Shown: positions 63,947-64,000 of the stretch, one piece after another
How positions within the stretch are numbered: the stretch's first letter is position 1
Layout of the letters: each line of letters begins with the position of its first letter
Source of the DNA: UBA12087 sp964370815
Lineage (GTDB): Bacteria > Chloroflexota > Anaerolineae > Anaerolineales > Villigracilaceae
DNA length: 64,000 nt
Direction: 5' to 3'
Assembly: GCA_964370815.1 (NCBI GenBank)
Contig: CAYJKQ010000009.1
Location: 28,036 to 92,035, forward strand
Notes under the pieces: model-generated
Database searches by the model: none
What the model was told of the DNA's origin: nothing
What the model saw: only the letters and a program-made list of their open reading frames with translations
Position numbers and translations under genes: made by a program

Positions 63947-64000
63947 GGGTTTCACCCTTTCCTGGGAAAAGCAGCCAGGACCTGCGGCGGGTACTTTGCG
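63947..64000 (-). repeat. Family A long-form repeat, cut by window end
   Basis: A 54-bp module identical to 63713-63766, starting GGGTTTCACCC and ending TACTTTGCG; it carries a TCCTGG/CCAGGA hairpin. The rest lies beyond the window. Confidence 0.85.

Overview
The window looks like a chromosomal segment of a Gram-variable, environmental bacterium, most probably Chloroflexota (Anaerolineae-like). This is an inference: there is no rRNA gene. It rests on the mid-range GC content, many PD40/FG-GAP surface lipoproteins, an FMN-riboswitch-driven flavin-type ABC transporter of the kind described in Chloroflexi, a DnaD/DnaC/DnaB primosome cluster, MutS2, and a GT2 plus membrane glycosyltransferase pair. 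No tRNA, rRNA or CRISPR array was seen.

Layout. 1-4.4 kb: a membrane protein, a winged-helix regulator and a three-gene ABC exporter, ended by a long hairpin. 4.4-18.3 kb: an accessory minus-strand stretch with lipoproteins, a nucleotidyltransferase, acetyltransferases, a B3/B4 protein, a squalene/phytoene-synthase relative, an acyltransferase, a ferredoxin, two DinB-type proteins and MgtC. It carries two recombination scars: a GNAT/B3-B4 deletion relic and a copy of the mutS2 3' end. 18.5-26.2 kb: mutS2, TfoX-like, HicB-DinB fusion, YdcF-like, then permease, binding protein and ATPase behind an FMN riboswitch. 26.4-34.2 kb: a ferredoxin between two copies of one repeat, then an overlapping signalling operon (receiver, THI5-like binding lipoprotein, DUF3068 membrane protein, 1600-residue Cache/HAMP/PAS/GAF/HD-GYP protein). 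34.5-43.8 kb: a compact minus-strand phage structural block (portal, protease-capsid fusion, connector-like, tail-fibre-like, C39-like peptidase, holin-like) with its own promoter but no terminase, integrase or tape measure.

44-50.5 kb: small membrane proteins and lipoproteins, a candidate small RNA, an AT-rich NYN gene, VF530, LysE, and the GT2/membrane glycosyltransferase pair. 50.9-59.3 kb: rpsU-infA, a toxin-first RelE/XRE module between direct repeats, a HTH regulator, DegV, gyrB, a VapBC-like module and BrnTA. 59.4-63.6 kb: bifunctional nuclease, dnaB, dnaD-like and a tandem double DnaC-like loader, read together on the minus strand.

Intergenic space is crowded with three repeat families. 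Family A is a ~62 bp unit with ends GTAGGTTGGGT and ACCCAAC, present at least 14 times in both orientations and in a 110 bp long form. Family B is ~96 bp with inverted ends AGACCCTAAAGGTTT. Family C begins CGTCCCGAAGGTT and is rich in GCGGGAC hairpins. They lie next to nearly every accessory cassette.
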